64,000 nt of DNA from Bombyx mori (taxonomy: Eukaryota > Arthropoda > Insecta > Lepidoptera > Bombycidae). Every line of letters starts with the position of its first letter. Position 1 is the first letter of the stretch. A program made the translations under genes and the position numbers. The stretch lies in assembly GCF_030269925.1 (NCBI RefSeq), contig NC_085121.1, forward strand, positions 7,643,501 through 7,707,500, written 5' to 3'. Below are positions 44,801 to 55,490 of the stretch, in pieces. The notes beneath the pieces are model-generated. The model searched no databases and was not told the origin of the DNA. It saw only the letters and a list, made by a program, of their open reading frames with translations.

Positions 44801-47800
44801 TTATCTAAAAATAGATTGTAGTTCGAGTTATTGTAGTTCGAGTCAATGTATTTGGTAAAATTCAAGAACAAATCTAGTACACTTAATACAGGTTACACCA
44901 CTGTATTTTTTTATTTTACGACACGATAATTATTCAACGTTTATAAATTGCCTCTCAAAGGAAAACGAGCAAAAACGTGATTTAGACTAATCTTCAACCA
45001 CCAGTAACGGAGACCTAAGTTTACTAAATAAACAGCAACTTTCAATTAGAAACGAAAACAAAAATTGTCGTATAGCATTTATAACAAAATTAAAAAAAAT
45101 ATAATATCTTCTACACTTTTTGCTACAATCTTCTACAATCGTAAACGTAATTAAATTATTTTACGGTTTAATATCGCTTTTTTTTTGTTTAAATTATATT
45201 ATTTTCGATGTTTTGAAAACTTTAGTTTTCGTGGTCACCGCGCGGTGGTGGTTAGTAATAAGGTAATCGAGGGGTGATAGGACTATTTCGTTAAAGCCAA
45301 TAAGGCAATTCGCTTAATATGCTACATTTATCTTTGTAATTAAAGGTGCGTTTGATTTGGTATTAGCATCAACAGTTCCATATTTTTAATTGAACTTCAA
45401 TTAGGTTTCAAATTCAAATAGCTGAAGAAGTGTTTTTATTGTAATTTTTTCCAAATTTTAAACTTTACATGGCTCTCCTGTAAAGTTGCAAAGATGTCGC
45501 TTAAACCAAATAGCCTTTCTCTAACTCTTCGTAATTACAGTTAAAACGCGATATCAAACCAAAGTAGTTTAAAATTGATTTTTGCCCTATTACTATCTTG
45601 TTAATCATTTTAATTATACGTAAGTTGCTTCTCCTTACTTACAAAGCTAATGATGATTCATCGCTAATGCACGCGCGAACTAGATATCAAGTTATCACGA
45701 TAATCCGACGAGTAATTGACAAAATGGAGACAACTTATTTCATTATTATTATTGAATTATTTTATTATGAATATGAAATTATATTATTATTATTGTCTTT
45801 ATCACCATGATAGAAGACATGGAATTGTGTGCATGAGGTAGGTATACGTATAAAATCCAACGACGAGGCAAGTCTAGTTAAGGATATTAGAGACAAGAGT
45901 CGTGTAAGTCGTGAACGGCCGCTTCGAACGCAATTTTTGACTTTAGAGCCGAAATTCCTTAATCGCGTCATGCGCCGCATTCGTGATATCTTTAGCCAAA
46001 AATAGTCATATCTCCAACTCGCACATGCGCCAGAAATTAATGATAAGTTTTACGCTAAAAGGAGCTACTTGCATAAAATAAAAATGATTAACAATAAACA
46101 AGAGAGTGATTGACAATTTTTGTTGTCAGAACCTTTTTGACTGACAGTTTTTTTTTTCTTAGTGAAAATGATTCCCTATTTACAAGACTTTTTCCGTTCC
46201 TGTTCACTGGTAGCCTAAAAGGCTATTCCGGCTACGCCCGGACGAGTAGGTGAGCTCACGGGCTCAACCTGAGATAATTTGCTAACACTAGCACGAGCAG
46301 TGCTTTGCAGAATCTACGACCGGATCGGACTCGCGACCCCTTGAGAAGATCCGGCGAGAAACTCGGTGGGCTTAGAAGACTATTCGTCAATGAAGGTCGC
46401 GGTAGGGCCGCACATTGGGACCACTTTTGCTCATTGTCCTTTGTATTTTTGTAATGTATTCGATAAAGTTATCCCTATCTCAATATTTTGGGAGTCTTCA
46501 ACAGAGCAAAGCAGTACTTCACGCCAATACCAAGGATTGTTCTTGACACAACACAGGTTAGGTCTCGCGTGGAGTACTCTAATGTCTAGACCAACGCACT
46601 CAAATACCAGTCGTTTGTAACCTTGGGGGACTTTTTGGCGGGAACGCGAGGAGTGAAGTTGTGTGATTTGTTTTATTTTGTCTATTCAGTGTAATAACGG
46701 TGGTTTATTAACTGTTTAATATCTGTGAAAGTGCAAAAATGTGGGAAAATGAAACAAAGCCGCTGGACGTAACTTCTCGGGATCCTCCGAAAAGTCCACT
46801 GAAAAAATCTCAATAAATGACCACCATTTCACTGAGATTATATTTCATCTCATTAAATTTCATCCCATTTGATTAATGTTTCAAGTTAATCATCTTCATT
46901 TCATTTCACTCCATATTAACAATTTTTCATAAAAATAAGAATATAAATTAAAATAAGACATGACCTAAATCGTCTCAGTTACCAGGTCATAAAATTCCAT
47001 AAAAAAAGTAACCTTGGGTGTAGAATGGACTATAGTTATTTCTAAGTATTTAAACAGGTAACATAATAATATGTATTACACAGATAACACATGTTTTATT
47101 CAGAAGTCAGATCTTTGTGTTATACAGATGACATATGATGATTACTCTGAGGCCCTATCTCAAATATTTCTGTCATCTCATATTGCTTCCTCACCAAAGT
47201 GTTCTCAGATATCATTCCCTCCATGTACCACCTAAGTTTTGGAATGAACTTCCCTAGACATTGTTTCCTGAGAGCTTTGTGATGAGCTTGTACAAACAAT
47301 ATTTGAGGAAAATCCAGTGGTAAGCAGTGGCTTGGCTTTTCTCCTGCTGTTGGATAAAACCTCGAGCGACATTCGTACTCATCAATACGTGAGCCGTCAA
47401 ATTGTCTGCTTCAATAACTAAAGATTTTGGATTGGACAGGATTTTTTTTAAACTATACTGTTTAAGCTTACCTTGCGAGGCTTTACTCCGTTTCTAATAA
47501 TAGTAACTAATCGTGGTCGAACTACGTTCTCACCAGCAGGACTGACTCGCGGTGTCCCGTTACCGGTAGTGCTGCTACCATTGGCCTAAACAGAAAATAA
47601 ATCCAATATATAATATATATTCCAATATATTTATATCTATACTAATATATAAATCTACAGTGGTTTTTACGATGTTTCGTTATAACTACTGAACCTCGAC
47701 TGAATCTGATTGACTTGAAACTTGGTATCCATGTAGAAAATACATGTACTTAATGGATAAGCTAATATTTATATGAGTGTTGGACTCCCTAATAATAATG

Positions 47801-49607
47801 ACATTAAATAATAATGTTAATTTTAAATGTCCAGCAAAGCGGGCAAGTACGGCTAGATTTGTATATTTTTAAATTTTTACTGTACAAATACCTACTTGCA
47901 TTTTGATAGAGCAAATAACATAACTAACTTTAAAATCCTTTTTCACTATAGCAAACTAAGCCCAACATGTTTTTTTGTATCAAAGATAATTTGCAACGTG
48001 ATTTAGGATTTATAAATTAATCTTTATACGATCCATGTCTACAATAGTTTGCTTAATCGCTCAATTGATAATTTTACTCTTTGTTGATCCAGTAGGATGC
48101 ATCATAGCTGTTTTAAGCAGCCTTTAAAGCTGGGACCTATGGTTGATTTGATAAGAATAGCATTAATGATTTTTTTGCTCAAAATTATTTAAGTATCTTT
48201 TACACATATGTAAAGCATATCAAGCATTATAAGATATAGTTATTGGTATGACTAATGTTAGTATAAAGATTTATCAACCTCAATGAGATCAATGGTAACA
48301 TGATACATCACAGCAAATCAGTATATGAAATGTAAAGAAAATTACAGCTTTACATATTCAAGTACTGACAGTTTTTGCTCCTCTAGTCTCATAGTCAGCA
48401 ATGTTAATAAATAGAACCAGTTTGGTCCGCACAAAGTGACTTGAAACTATTCTATCTAAAAAAACATAATGAACTTTGGCCTTTCTAACCTCACCAAGAC
48501 AAGTGACAGAGCATGGACTTAGCCAGGAGAGGTGAGATTTACTAATAATTAACAGTGTATCAGAAGACTGTCTAATAACTCAAGAGCAGCTCTGATCAAA
48601 CACTTCTATATGTTCAACTAGTTGAAATTTTAACTTACAGGCATACACCGAGGGGTTTTGTGATTTGCTCGTGCAGGAGATGGACTCGAACTATCATTTA
48701 ATGATTCGGGGCCACTCAGTCTAAAAGACTGCGGTGTAACGGCACTTGCTTCATAATCTAAGCGTTTGAATGGTTCACCAAACCCACTACACACATATGA
48801 TTGGCCATCTTCTAAATCATCTAGCTTTCCTATCTGAAAACAAACATTTAAATTATTTTTTTATAGTAATGGTACTCTTATTTTCTATGTAATATGCTAG
48901 GTTTACATCTGATATATTTATAAACAGAATTTGGAAAAAATTAGGACTTGTGTACTTGCCTTTCTACCTTCAAGAGAATAAATAGTCCGAACTCCACTTG
49001 GCAATGTAACATTATCGACAAGCACCCTTGTCAAATCTGCTGTTAAGCTATCAAAAGACCTGTAAAAGTTTATAGTCTACATACCATCATTTTGTTAACA
49101 TTCATCTTTTAGGGATTATAAGACACAAGTGATATACTATAACTATTTTTCTGGAATGCACAATGTGGGTAAGCAATGAGCGTGAATTGAATTAATAACT
49201 GCAACACAACAACACAATTGTTCAATAGCTATAATTTAAAATAATATAGTCCCAATTTTTTCAAAGAGCAGTTACTTTTACACTTCTATTTAACAAAAAA
49301 TTAGTTGAATTTAATTTACATTGTGCAAGTAGACAAGAAAGTGAAAGTTCCAATTACAATTTTATTTTGTTAAAATGTAATTTCCCAACCTATATCTTTC
49401 TGGCAAGACTGGTATAATAACGCCGGAATAAAATTTGTCTCCATTCCTATAAAATCGAATTCGTTTAGCTTTTCTGGTTGGTTGGGCTCGCAGTACATTA
49501 CTACGTCGGCTCGTTCTATTTTTTATAATTTCCATTTCACTCAGGTCCTTTTCTAACTCACAAACCGAGCTCGATCGACTCCCACTACGGCTTAAGTTAT
49601 TCTCCAT
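35844..49607 (-). CDS. DCLK: Doublecortin-like protein kinase
   Basis: Thirteen coding exons (minus, 5' to 3'): 49607-49390, 49059-48960, 48833-48639, 47585-47472, 43391-43204, 42628-42542, 41650-41493, 40684-40566, 39331-39232, 38545-38400, 37839-37690, 36806-36564, 35900-35844. They sum to 1875 nt, 624 aa, all phases closing. Two doublecortin domains that bind microtubules: residues about 46-135 ([24 protein letters not shown]) and about 194-285 ([25 protein letters not shown]). A Gly/Ala/Pro-rich linker (exon 41650-41493) precedes a CaMK-type kinase: GDGNFAVV at 354-361, catalytic Lys376, [10 protein letters not shown] with Asp468, DFG at 491-493, [10 protein letters not shown] to 515. It ends with a short acidic tail. 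All catalytic residues are present, so it should be active. The exon 2 donor is GC (AAG|GCAAGT). An upstream noncoding exon is likely. Confidence 0.95.
35927..36188. mobile_element. MITE, long copy, in last DCLK intron
   Basis: Ends TATCGACGCTTGAAAGGCAA and its exact reverse complement; TA or TATA flanks merge with the ends. 262 bp. A shorter inverted copy (internal deletion) is at 40344-40467. This copy starts 26 bp from the acceptor of the last DCLK exon (35900), so on the minus strand the branch point and pyrimidine tract must be in or next to the element. Confidence 0.9.
36226..36485 (-). repeat. SINE copy, body
   Basis: T-run, then the GGAGGAGCTCACAGCCTACC block to GAGGTCCTACCACCAGTAAT. 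It lies between the MITE at 35927 and DCLK exon 36564-36806. Confidence 0.85.
36880..37050 (+). repeat. Lepidopteran repeat 3' end
   Basis: TTCTTGTCCACCTGATGGTT, CGCTCTTAGCGATAAAACCG and GGTGTACAATAAATAATACT are blocks I recognise from a very common moth repeat ending in GTACAATAAA. Preceded by an AT/GT microsatellite at 36835-36890. The family name is unknown to me. Confidence 0.55.
39640..39900 (-). repeat. Decayed LINE 3' fragment, second family
   Basis: Weak match on the minus strand to 22462-22725: GTGAGTGGTCACCGTCGATC, AGCCACTGCCTACCGCTTAG, GATCAGGGAACATCTCGCAG. Old copy in DCLK intron 39331/40566. Confidence 0.45.
39905..40217 (+). repeat. RTE-like LINE 3' end
   Basis: A frame reads [20 protein letters not shown] and GKPEGRR, the well-known C-terminus of RTE-type reverse transcriptases, then a stop at 40153-40155, GGCCTAAGATGATGATGATA and a short TGA-rich tail instead of poly(A). 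The expected GRPK-type motif is mutated to SKPK. A 5'-truncated inactive copy in a DCLK intron. Confidence 0.75.
40344..40467. mobile_element. MITE, internally deleted copy
   Basis: 124 bp with 25-bp perfect inverted ends (ATCGACGCTTGAAAGGCAAA and its complement). The flanks can be read as TA or as TGTA on both sides. Internal blocks (TTGCGCATCGAATATGATTA, GCCTATCATTTATGTA) are the reverse complement of those in 35927-36188. Confidence 0.9.
40750..41146 (-). repeat. SINE copy with part of the tRNA-like head
   Basis: Reverse copy reaching past the body into AATTATAATTTTGCGGG, TTCCTTCACCGTGGAAGTCA and a B-box-like GGGATTCGAACACCGGTGC (the complement of a Pol III B box). It ends 66 bp before the DCLK exon at 40684-40566 is reached on the other side. 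Confidence 0.9.
41765..41975. repeat. Perfect 50-bp inverted repeat
   Basis: Left arm 41765-41814 (TTTATTTTATATCAACACAT...) and right arm 41926-41975 are exact reverse complements over 50 bp; the 111-bp spacer includes GACGAACCGGTCGTC. No coding capacity and no obvious target duplication. It lies in the DCLK intron between exons 41650-41493 and 42628-42542. Exact arms imply a recent insertion or gene conversion. Confidence 0.95.
42652..43037 (-). repeat. tRNA-headed SINE, nearly full length
   Basis: Reverse copy. The 5' end (right) carries a tRNA-like head: A-box-like TGGTCTAAGGGATAAAACG and B-box-like GGTGTTCGAATCCCAGGCG on the minus strand. The body is missing the segment with AGCTCACAGCCCACC. 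In DCLK intron 42628/43204. Confidence 0.9.
43478..43727 (-). repeat. SINE copy, body
   Basis: Reverse copy from ATTGCTTAGATGGGTGGACG to GAGGTCCTACCACCAGTAAC with a small deletion in the ACCTACCCGCGCGG block. It forms an inverted pair with 43932-44182. Confidence 0.85.
43932..44182 (+). repeat. SINE copy, body
   Basis: Sense copy from ATTACTGGTGGTAGGACC to AAGCAATAAAAAAAAAG, close to consensus. On the opposite strand from 43478-43727, about 200 bp away, so the two could pair in the DCLK pre-mRNA. Confidence 0.88.
45255..45530. repeat. Possible MITE related to 6790-7016
   Basis: Ends AATCGAGGGGTGATAGGAC and CCAAATAGCCTTTCTCTAAC form imperfect inverted repeats. Internal CATGGCTCTCCTGTAAAGTT matches the complement of the 6790 copy. 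Confidence 0.5.
46205..46371 (-). repeat. Jockey-type LINE 3' tail fragment
   Basis: Reverse tail: GGTAGCCTAAAAGGCTATTC, GGTGAGCTCACGGGCTCAAC, GAGAAGATCCGGCGAGAAAC. In the long DCLK intron 43391/47472. Confidence 0.75.
46620..46830 (+). repeat. Possible retroelement fragment with short open frame
   Basis: TTTTTGGCGGGAACGCGAGG, then an ATG-started frame [20 protein letters not shown] ending in TAA. I recall this stretch as repeated in silkworm DNA, but there is no second copy in this window to prove it. Confidence 0.35.
47636..47856 (+). mobile_element. Short non-autonomous Helitron
   Basis: Begins TCTATACTAATATATAAATC after A and ends with CAGCAAAGCGGGCAAGTACG and CTAG; the 3' flanking T is replaced by A. 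Homologous to 20657-20906 on the opposite strand. It lies about 50 bp upstream (on the minus strand) of DCLK exon 47585-47472. Confidence 0.65.
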
Positions 49608-49679
49608 CTGGAATTCATAGAAAGTAAGTACAAAGTTACTAGATCATTTCACGGATTACAAATCAGATTCGGTCCGTAC

Positions 49680-49860
49680 CTTCTTTTCGTTTTTGGGCCA
49701 AATTTCATGAATCGCTTAGTGGTCTAATAGGAAGGAAGTTGTCACTTTTTACATGTGTTCCATTTTGCTCTTGTTGTAACGAAATATTTTTCTTATTATA
49801 ATAACGCACGAATCACGTAAAACTCAACGCAAGCACCTACACTTCATGAGGTAAGAAGAA
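49680..49860 (-). other. Probable noncoding first exon of DCLK
   Basis: On the minus strand an exon-like AAAAGAAG|GTACGG donor stands at 49680, and 72 bp further TTCTATGAATTCCAG forms an acceptor exactly before the DCLK ATG at 49607. The upstream limit is unknown. Confidence 0.4.
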
Positions 49861-50126
49861 CACGAATTAATGAGCTCAAATACTATGGAAGTTTCAACTG
49901 TTATTTAGACATTACCATAGATTAACACAAAGATAGTAAAGATACCACAGAGGATAACACTCTAAGAAAATTATTTTCTAAAAAACAAATTATTTAAAAA
50001 TAACTTTTGGTTAGAAAAACGTTTCTGACATTCCTAGAAAATTGTTTTAGTGTGGACCTCAACTGTATCATTGATTTATAAGACTGATATTAGTTTCCGA
50101 GTATTAGTAAATATTGTATAAATGTA

Positions 50127-50563
50127 TTTTATTGCTTAGATGAGTGGACGAGCTCACAGCCCACCTGGGTTAACTGGTTACTGAAGCCCATAGACATCTA
50201 CAACGTAAATGCGCCACCCATCTTGAGATATAAGTTCTAAGGGTCTCAGTATAGTTACAACGGCTGCCCCACCCTTCAAACCGAAACGCATTACTGCTTC
50301 ACGGCAGAAATAGGCAGGGTGGTGGTACCTACCCGCGCGGACTCACAAGAGGTCCTACCACCAGTAATTACGCAAATTATAATTTTTCGGGTTTAATTTT
50401 TATTACACGATGTTATTCCTTCACCGTGGAAGTCAATCGTGAACATTTGTTGAGTACGTATTTCATCAGAAAAATTGGTACCCGCCTGAGATTCGAACAC
50501 CGGTGCATCGCTCAACACGAATGCACCGGACGTCTTATCGCTTAGGCCACGACGACTTCATAA
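50127..50563 (-). repeat. Full-length tRNA-headed SINE
   Basis: About 437 bp on the minus strand: tRNA-like head with A-box TGGCCTAAGCGATAAGACG and B-box GGTGTTCGAATCTCAGG at the right, a middle block with TTCACCGTGGAAGTCAATCG, then the body common to all copies and an A/T-rich tail at the left. This is the best copy for defining the family. Pol III boxes are seen; activity is not known. Confidence 0.92.
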
Positions 50564-50607
50564 ATAACTATTTAACCATTGATATACCCCAAATACTAAA
50601 ATTTATA

Positions 50608-51120
50608 TTTTTTCCCTACCTATTTATTCGCTAATAGCCTATGGTAGCTATTCCAATTACGTCCGTGCGGGTAGGTGGAATCATGGGCTTAACCTGAGAG
50701 AATTTGCGAATACTAGCCCTAGCAAGGGCAGTGCTTCGCAGAATCACCACCGGATCGAAATCGCAATCTATTGAGAAAATCCGGCAAGAAACTCAGTAGG
50801 CTGTGTCTATGAGTTAGTTCAGCCGCCGAACTCTTCATCGTAATCGACGAGTTCAACGAAGACGATGACCGGTGCCTGAGAGATCTAAAAGCACCGCGAT
50901 AAGACATGTTTCGGGTGACGGCAGCTTTGCGTTGCGCCACCTGGGTCGGATAGGTAATTAGCGGCGGCCCTATTAAGAGGATTTATTATGTCGCGCCGTT
51001 TTGTCCGCCGTACCGCGGTGCTCCAACGTTCTTGCGCGGAAGCACCTTGTTGATCTTCTGTCTTTTCTTCTTGTGGGTGATGTCTCTCCACATTTATCTT
51101 AATACTACATCTCAACTAAA
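50608..51120 (-). repeat. 5'-truncated jockey-type LINE 3' end, long
   Basis: Reverse copy. Right part (50885-51115) reads a decayed ORF2 C-terminus with GQ/E-rich stretch, INPLNRAAANYLSDP and RHPKHV; left part is the shared 3' tail (CTGAGAGAATTTGCGAATAC, GATCGAAATCGCAATC). Lies between DCLK and Rab7. Confidence 0.7.
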
Positions 51121-51129
51121 ACTAACTTA

Positions 51130-51612
51130 CTTATCGCGTGGTAATCAATTACAATATCACAGCTGCGTTGTTCGGAATACAGCAGCGGCATGATACAACT
51201 ACGTAAACGGAGGAGGATTACAGGACGGTGTAACGTAGAGGTATAGGTGGACTAAAGCTCTCCTCCTTGCATGTGCAATCCCCAAAAGGGTGAACCGCTG
51301 GTTGTCTCTATCTCTCTTAGGTTCGCTGCACGAGTTAATATTTGTGACGGTCGTCTTTAAGCTGTGCAGCCACAAGAATTCCGCGACATGTCATCGCCAT
51401 TAAGAAATGGGAATCGTTGGAAGTTTTTGTTCAAAGGGCACCGAGCTCCCGAGCGCTGTGCATATAACGCTTTCAAAAGACATAGCTGTTAGTTTCTTAC
51501 TGGTGTTTGCATTTTACCGCACGCTGCCACTGGTGATGAGCAGTATTGAAGATTCCACAGTGCTTCCCTCCCAGACTAAGGGCAATAAAAAAAAAAAAAA
51601 AAAAAAAAAAGA
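51130..51612 (+). repeat. Unidentified retroelement 3' end with poly(A)
   Basis: Ends in GACTAAGGGCAATA and an A run of about 22 (51589-51611). It contains AAAAGGGTGAACCGCTGG and GATGAGCAGTATTGAAGATT, not matched elsewhere in the window. The tail implies retrotransposition. From 51613 to 52200 I see only a TC-rich tract (51825-51910). Confidence 0.5.
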
Positions 51613-52203
51613 CTGGAGGTCGTGCCTGTAAGCTAGCGTTGTCCGCGCTGAGATTTTCTTGCAAGGGACGCTGCAGATCTATGTTTGTAGTGAATCGACT
51701 GCGATGCGTCTAGTCAAGCTTCGGTGCTGTCCCAGGTCCCCAAGTCACTGCATGTGAGAGAGCGCTTAACGTGAAACCGGCTATGGGAGACAAGAGGTTA
51801 TTTATACTTTTTTGCGTTCTGTGTGATACTCTCTCCCTTTCTTTTTCGATCTCTCTCCCTCCCACTCTCATTCATCCTCTCCGCCTTCCTATCTCTCTTC
51901 CGCAGAAATCTCCCACTCGTACTTTACATAAAGCTTTGACCCCACTTTTAACTTATACATCAAAGAAAATTAGATGATATTTACTCTTGTCTTTTGTTGT
52001 TTGATTGTCTGATTTAAATTTAACATGTTAAAAACAAAACATTATTTGATGCCTTGAAGGTGATCAATTGACCATCAATTCATAGGTGGCCTTTCGAATT
52101 TCTTCTGAAATCATCATTTTTTAAAAATCGGCATGATATGTTTGAATCTGCGTGTGATTTTTCTAAATGTCAGCTGACGTTCAGCTATTGATCTATAGAT
52201 AGA

Positions 52204-52618
52204 GGTAGTTTTCCAATTACAGCACAAGAGCGCATTATGCGGCATAATGCTCAACGTTGAATGTTCCAACTACAGCAACTCTTCGCACAATCGAGCACTC
52301 TCAAAAGTACTGCTCTCGCGTGATACTTGCAATCGATACCGACTCTGTGACAGAAAATTGACAAGTCTTTTTTCTTTAAGTTGGCATTGATCGAAATTTT
52401 GTTTATATTATCGTTAGTAATATTATTTAATGTTGAAAAAAATTGTAAGGCTTTCGTTTCGTCGTAGTTTCTTAGAAATCAATGTTAATTAAAACTGTGC
52501 TAACTTAGCGCACTCTGCTGATGCATTTGAAAACTAATTCATGTTCCAATTAAGCTTCAGCATAATTCGGCATTGTGCGTCACTGAGTCGCATTATGCTC
52601 TGTAATTGGAAAACTACC
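52204..52618. mobile_element. TIR element (MITE) just upstream of Rab7
   Basis: Terminal inverted repeats of 19 bp, GGTAGTTTTCCAATTACAG at 52204-52222 and the exact complement at 52600-52618, flanked by AGA on both sides (52201-52203, 52619-52621). Subterminal GCATTATG/CATAATGC motifs recur at both ends. 415 bp, no ORF. It ends 216 bp before the Rab7 start codon. Confidence 0.85.
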
Positions 52619-52833
52619 AGAGTACCGTACCTATGTAAAATGATTTACCATTTATGTGCTGGTAGCTTCTACGTACTCTATTCCAAAGAGAACAGTAATT
52701 GCTCTCTACGCTCGGCTGGTAACCCAGTAAACAGGTGACGCATTTACCATCAATTTCGTTTGATGTCAAAAGTGCAGACAAAGAGTGTGATTAAATTGTA
52801 TTTTTCATCATTGTGTAAAAATTGTTGTGCAAA

Positions 52834-53460
52834 ATGTCTTCACGGAAAAAGCTCCTGCTAAAGGTAATTATCCTGGGTGACAGCGGTGTTGGAAAAACAT
52901 CTCTGATGAATCAGTTTGTCAACAAAAAATTTTCCAACCAGTACAAGGCGACAATAGGTGCAGATTTTCTCACAAAAGAAGTAATCGTTGACGATAGAAT
53001 CGTTACGATGCAAATATGGGATACTGCTGGCCAAGAACGGTTCCAATCGCTTGGAGTAGCTTTCTATCGTGGGGCGGATTGCTGCGTATTAGTTTTTGAC
53101 GTAACTGCCCCCAACACGTTTAAGTCCTTAGAGAGTTGGAGAGACGAATTCCTGATACAGGCATCACCTCGTGACCCTGATAATTTCCCCTTCGTAATAT
53201 TGGGAAACAAAGTCGACTTGGATAATCGTGCCGTTTCTGTCAAACGTGGTCAACAATGGTGCCAGAGCAAGAACGACATCCCGTATTTTGAGACAAGTGC
53301 CAAAGAAGCTGTCAATGTAGAGCTAGCTTTTCAAACAATAGCACGCAACGCATTGGCACAAGAAACCGAAGCTGAACTCTACAATGAATTCCCCGACCAA
53401 ATCAAACTGAATGCTAATGACAATGGAAGAAACAGGGACGGTGACAACTGTGCTTGCTAG
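52834..53460 (+). CDS. Rab7: Rab7, late-endosomal small GTPase
   Basis: 208 aa, one uninterrupted exon. ATG at 52834 (aaaATGtct) is chosen over 52822 because it gives the conserved MSSRKK start. GTP-binding motifs are all present: GDSGVGKT at 15-22, TIGADF switch I from about 40, WDTAGQE at 62-68, NKVD at about 125 and ETSAK near 155. The Rab7-specific segment [14 protein letters not shown] is seen. The C-terminus is CAC, the double-geranylgeranyl site. Rab7 drives late endosome and autophagosome fusion with lysosomes. AATAAA motifs at about 53754, 54630 and 54862 give possible alternative 3' ends. Intact and conserved, so a functional gene; lack of coding introns is noted. Confidence 0.98.
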   Translation: MSSRKKLLLKVIILGDSGVGKTSLMNQFVNKKFSNQYKATIGADFLTKEVIVDDRIVTMQIWDTAGQERFQSLGVAFYRGADCCVLVFDVTAPNTFKSLESWRDEFLIQASPRDPDNFPFVILGNKVDLDNRAVSVKRGQQWCQSKNDIPYFETSAKEAVNVELAFQTIARNALAQETEAELYNEFPDQIKLNANDNGRNRDGDNCAC

Positions 53461-55490
53461 ACCACTGCTACTGCTTCAGCCATGGTTTTTAAAATGTTTC
53501 TGGTTTTTATATCCATAAATACATAGTGTAACACTAAGTAACTTGTGTTTTATGGATCATGTAAAAATGTATAGAATCTATAAGTACATTTTAATTTGAA
53601 TTTTTTATCATGCACCTAATTATGTTGTCAAAATGATGCACTGGTAATTTTTTATTCTGTTCCGGTAATCTGTAAACATGTAAAAAAATGAGAATTGATG
53701 TTGACTTAAATACCTATGCCACCTTTTTCTACAATTCAATTTTAAAACAGTTGAATAAACAATCCAAATGAAAAGAATATTAAATTTAAATGTACCATTT
53801 CTGTTTGTGTATCAATTTTATTTATCTGTCAACATTAGTTATATGATGCTAAATTTGTTGTCCTTGACTCTAAAACTTTGATTACTCTGAATTTATCTAT
53901 AGGCATATCTCATTTTTATTCTAATATTGTGATATACATACTTATTTTAATTACTTTATAGATAAATGATATTTAGCAATCATAGTACTATAGTTTTGAG
54001 GATAATATTATAACTAGAAGGAGAGCATCTTGTGTCACCATTGTTAAATTCTGTGAAACTGGAGTAGTCTATCTTAATCTATATACTGCATAGTATAAAC
54101 ACATGTAGCATGAATATTTCTGTATGTATATATTTGGAATTTAAATATTAGTTCTAAGTAGTTAATGATAACATTACTCAGCTTATAACAGTTGTGTTTT
54201 ATGATCAAAGAGCAACAGGAAATAAGATCATATTACGGTGACACAACAAAGTTATAGTAAGGTCATGACACATAAATATAGATTACTTTCAATTCAAATC
54301 ATTTTCTTCCTTGACTAGTCTGTGATTATCATCTGCAATATGGATCCTTCCAATATTATTTGATAACCTTTATATGCAAATAATTAATCACATTTTTAGC
54401 TTAAATGTTTCAGCCAAATTTTCAGCCTCAAGCTTAATTAAAGGCTTTTAAGCATCATGACCTTGCATTTTATAAGAAAGTATTATGTGAAAAAACTCAC
54501 GTAAATTGCAAGTGTTCTATTAATTAATACATAAAATGCGTAAATTAAGAGTTAGTTTTAATGGAAGGTAACTAAAATTAACATATAATATTATGCTGTA
54601 ATAATGGTTGCTTTTAATTTTATATCAATAAATAAACCAATATAAATTTGTTGTTTCAATTATGAATTAACATAGTAATAATTTGTTTCTAATTATTGTT
54701 GTATATTTATTTGTTTTTATATATTGTGAATAAATATAGACATGTCTGTAGTTCACATGCTGTAATAGTGAAACCTTAGCAAAATATAATGTTTTTAATT
54801 TCAGTATTACTTTTGTGTACACTATTGTAAATCACATCAGTGTTAAAGAAGTTTTCACTTCAATAAAATGAAAAAAAAATGGATAATTAAGAAATTTATA
54901 TAGCTTAAGGAAAAATCTAACCAATAGTTGGTTTGTGAACTCATTGTGGCCTATAGGATAACACAGTCGTGTTATCGAGAGATGTGATAGTATCGGTGCT
55001 TAAATCCCTCAGGCAGTTACCAATTTTTCTAACGAAATATGTACCTACCTAATACAAATAGCTTCCACAACGAAGGAAGAACATTTTACAGATAACCCTC
55101 TTATAGCTACTGTATATACGTTCCTATAAAGTCCCGTGTTGAGCGAAACCGTGCTATCCAAGAGACTAGAAGCCAGTACAAAAAGGAGAGTAATTTTTCT
55201 GAATGAAACATCTCGACTATACCTCTATGTATTCTTTACCTATATACATAAAAAAATAAGCAGCAAAATTTCGGTTATACCAATACGTGGTGTGTTCATA
55301 GTGCATAATGTATTTTTTTAAATAAATATAAACAACAATTTCGTTATCTTTTTATAAAAGTAGGTATCGTAATAAATGAAAGTTTTCGCGATTTTTTCTT
55401 TTCGTCTTAGAGTAGAATTGTGTTGTAAAATACTGTGTTATTGGAGGGTTAGGTATAATAAAAATCAAAATCGCAGTATATTAGCGTAAT
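53461..55490. other. Rab7 3' UTR and AT-rich spacer
   Basis: AT-rich, with AATAAA hexamers near 53754, 54630 and at 54862-54867 that could be alternative Rab7 poly(A) sites. No ORF, repeat or exon that I can support in the rest. Confidence 0.5.

Noticed and set aside
48954..48975. GT donor (GAAG|GTAGAA) for DCLK exon 2
   Set aside because: It would delete GRK of the DCX motif and cause a stop codon in the next exon.
50470..50556. tRNA gene
   Set aside because: The A- and B-box sequences belong to a SINE head continuous with the repeat body; it recurs in other SINE copies and the mature tRNA fold is not complete.
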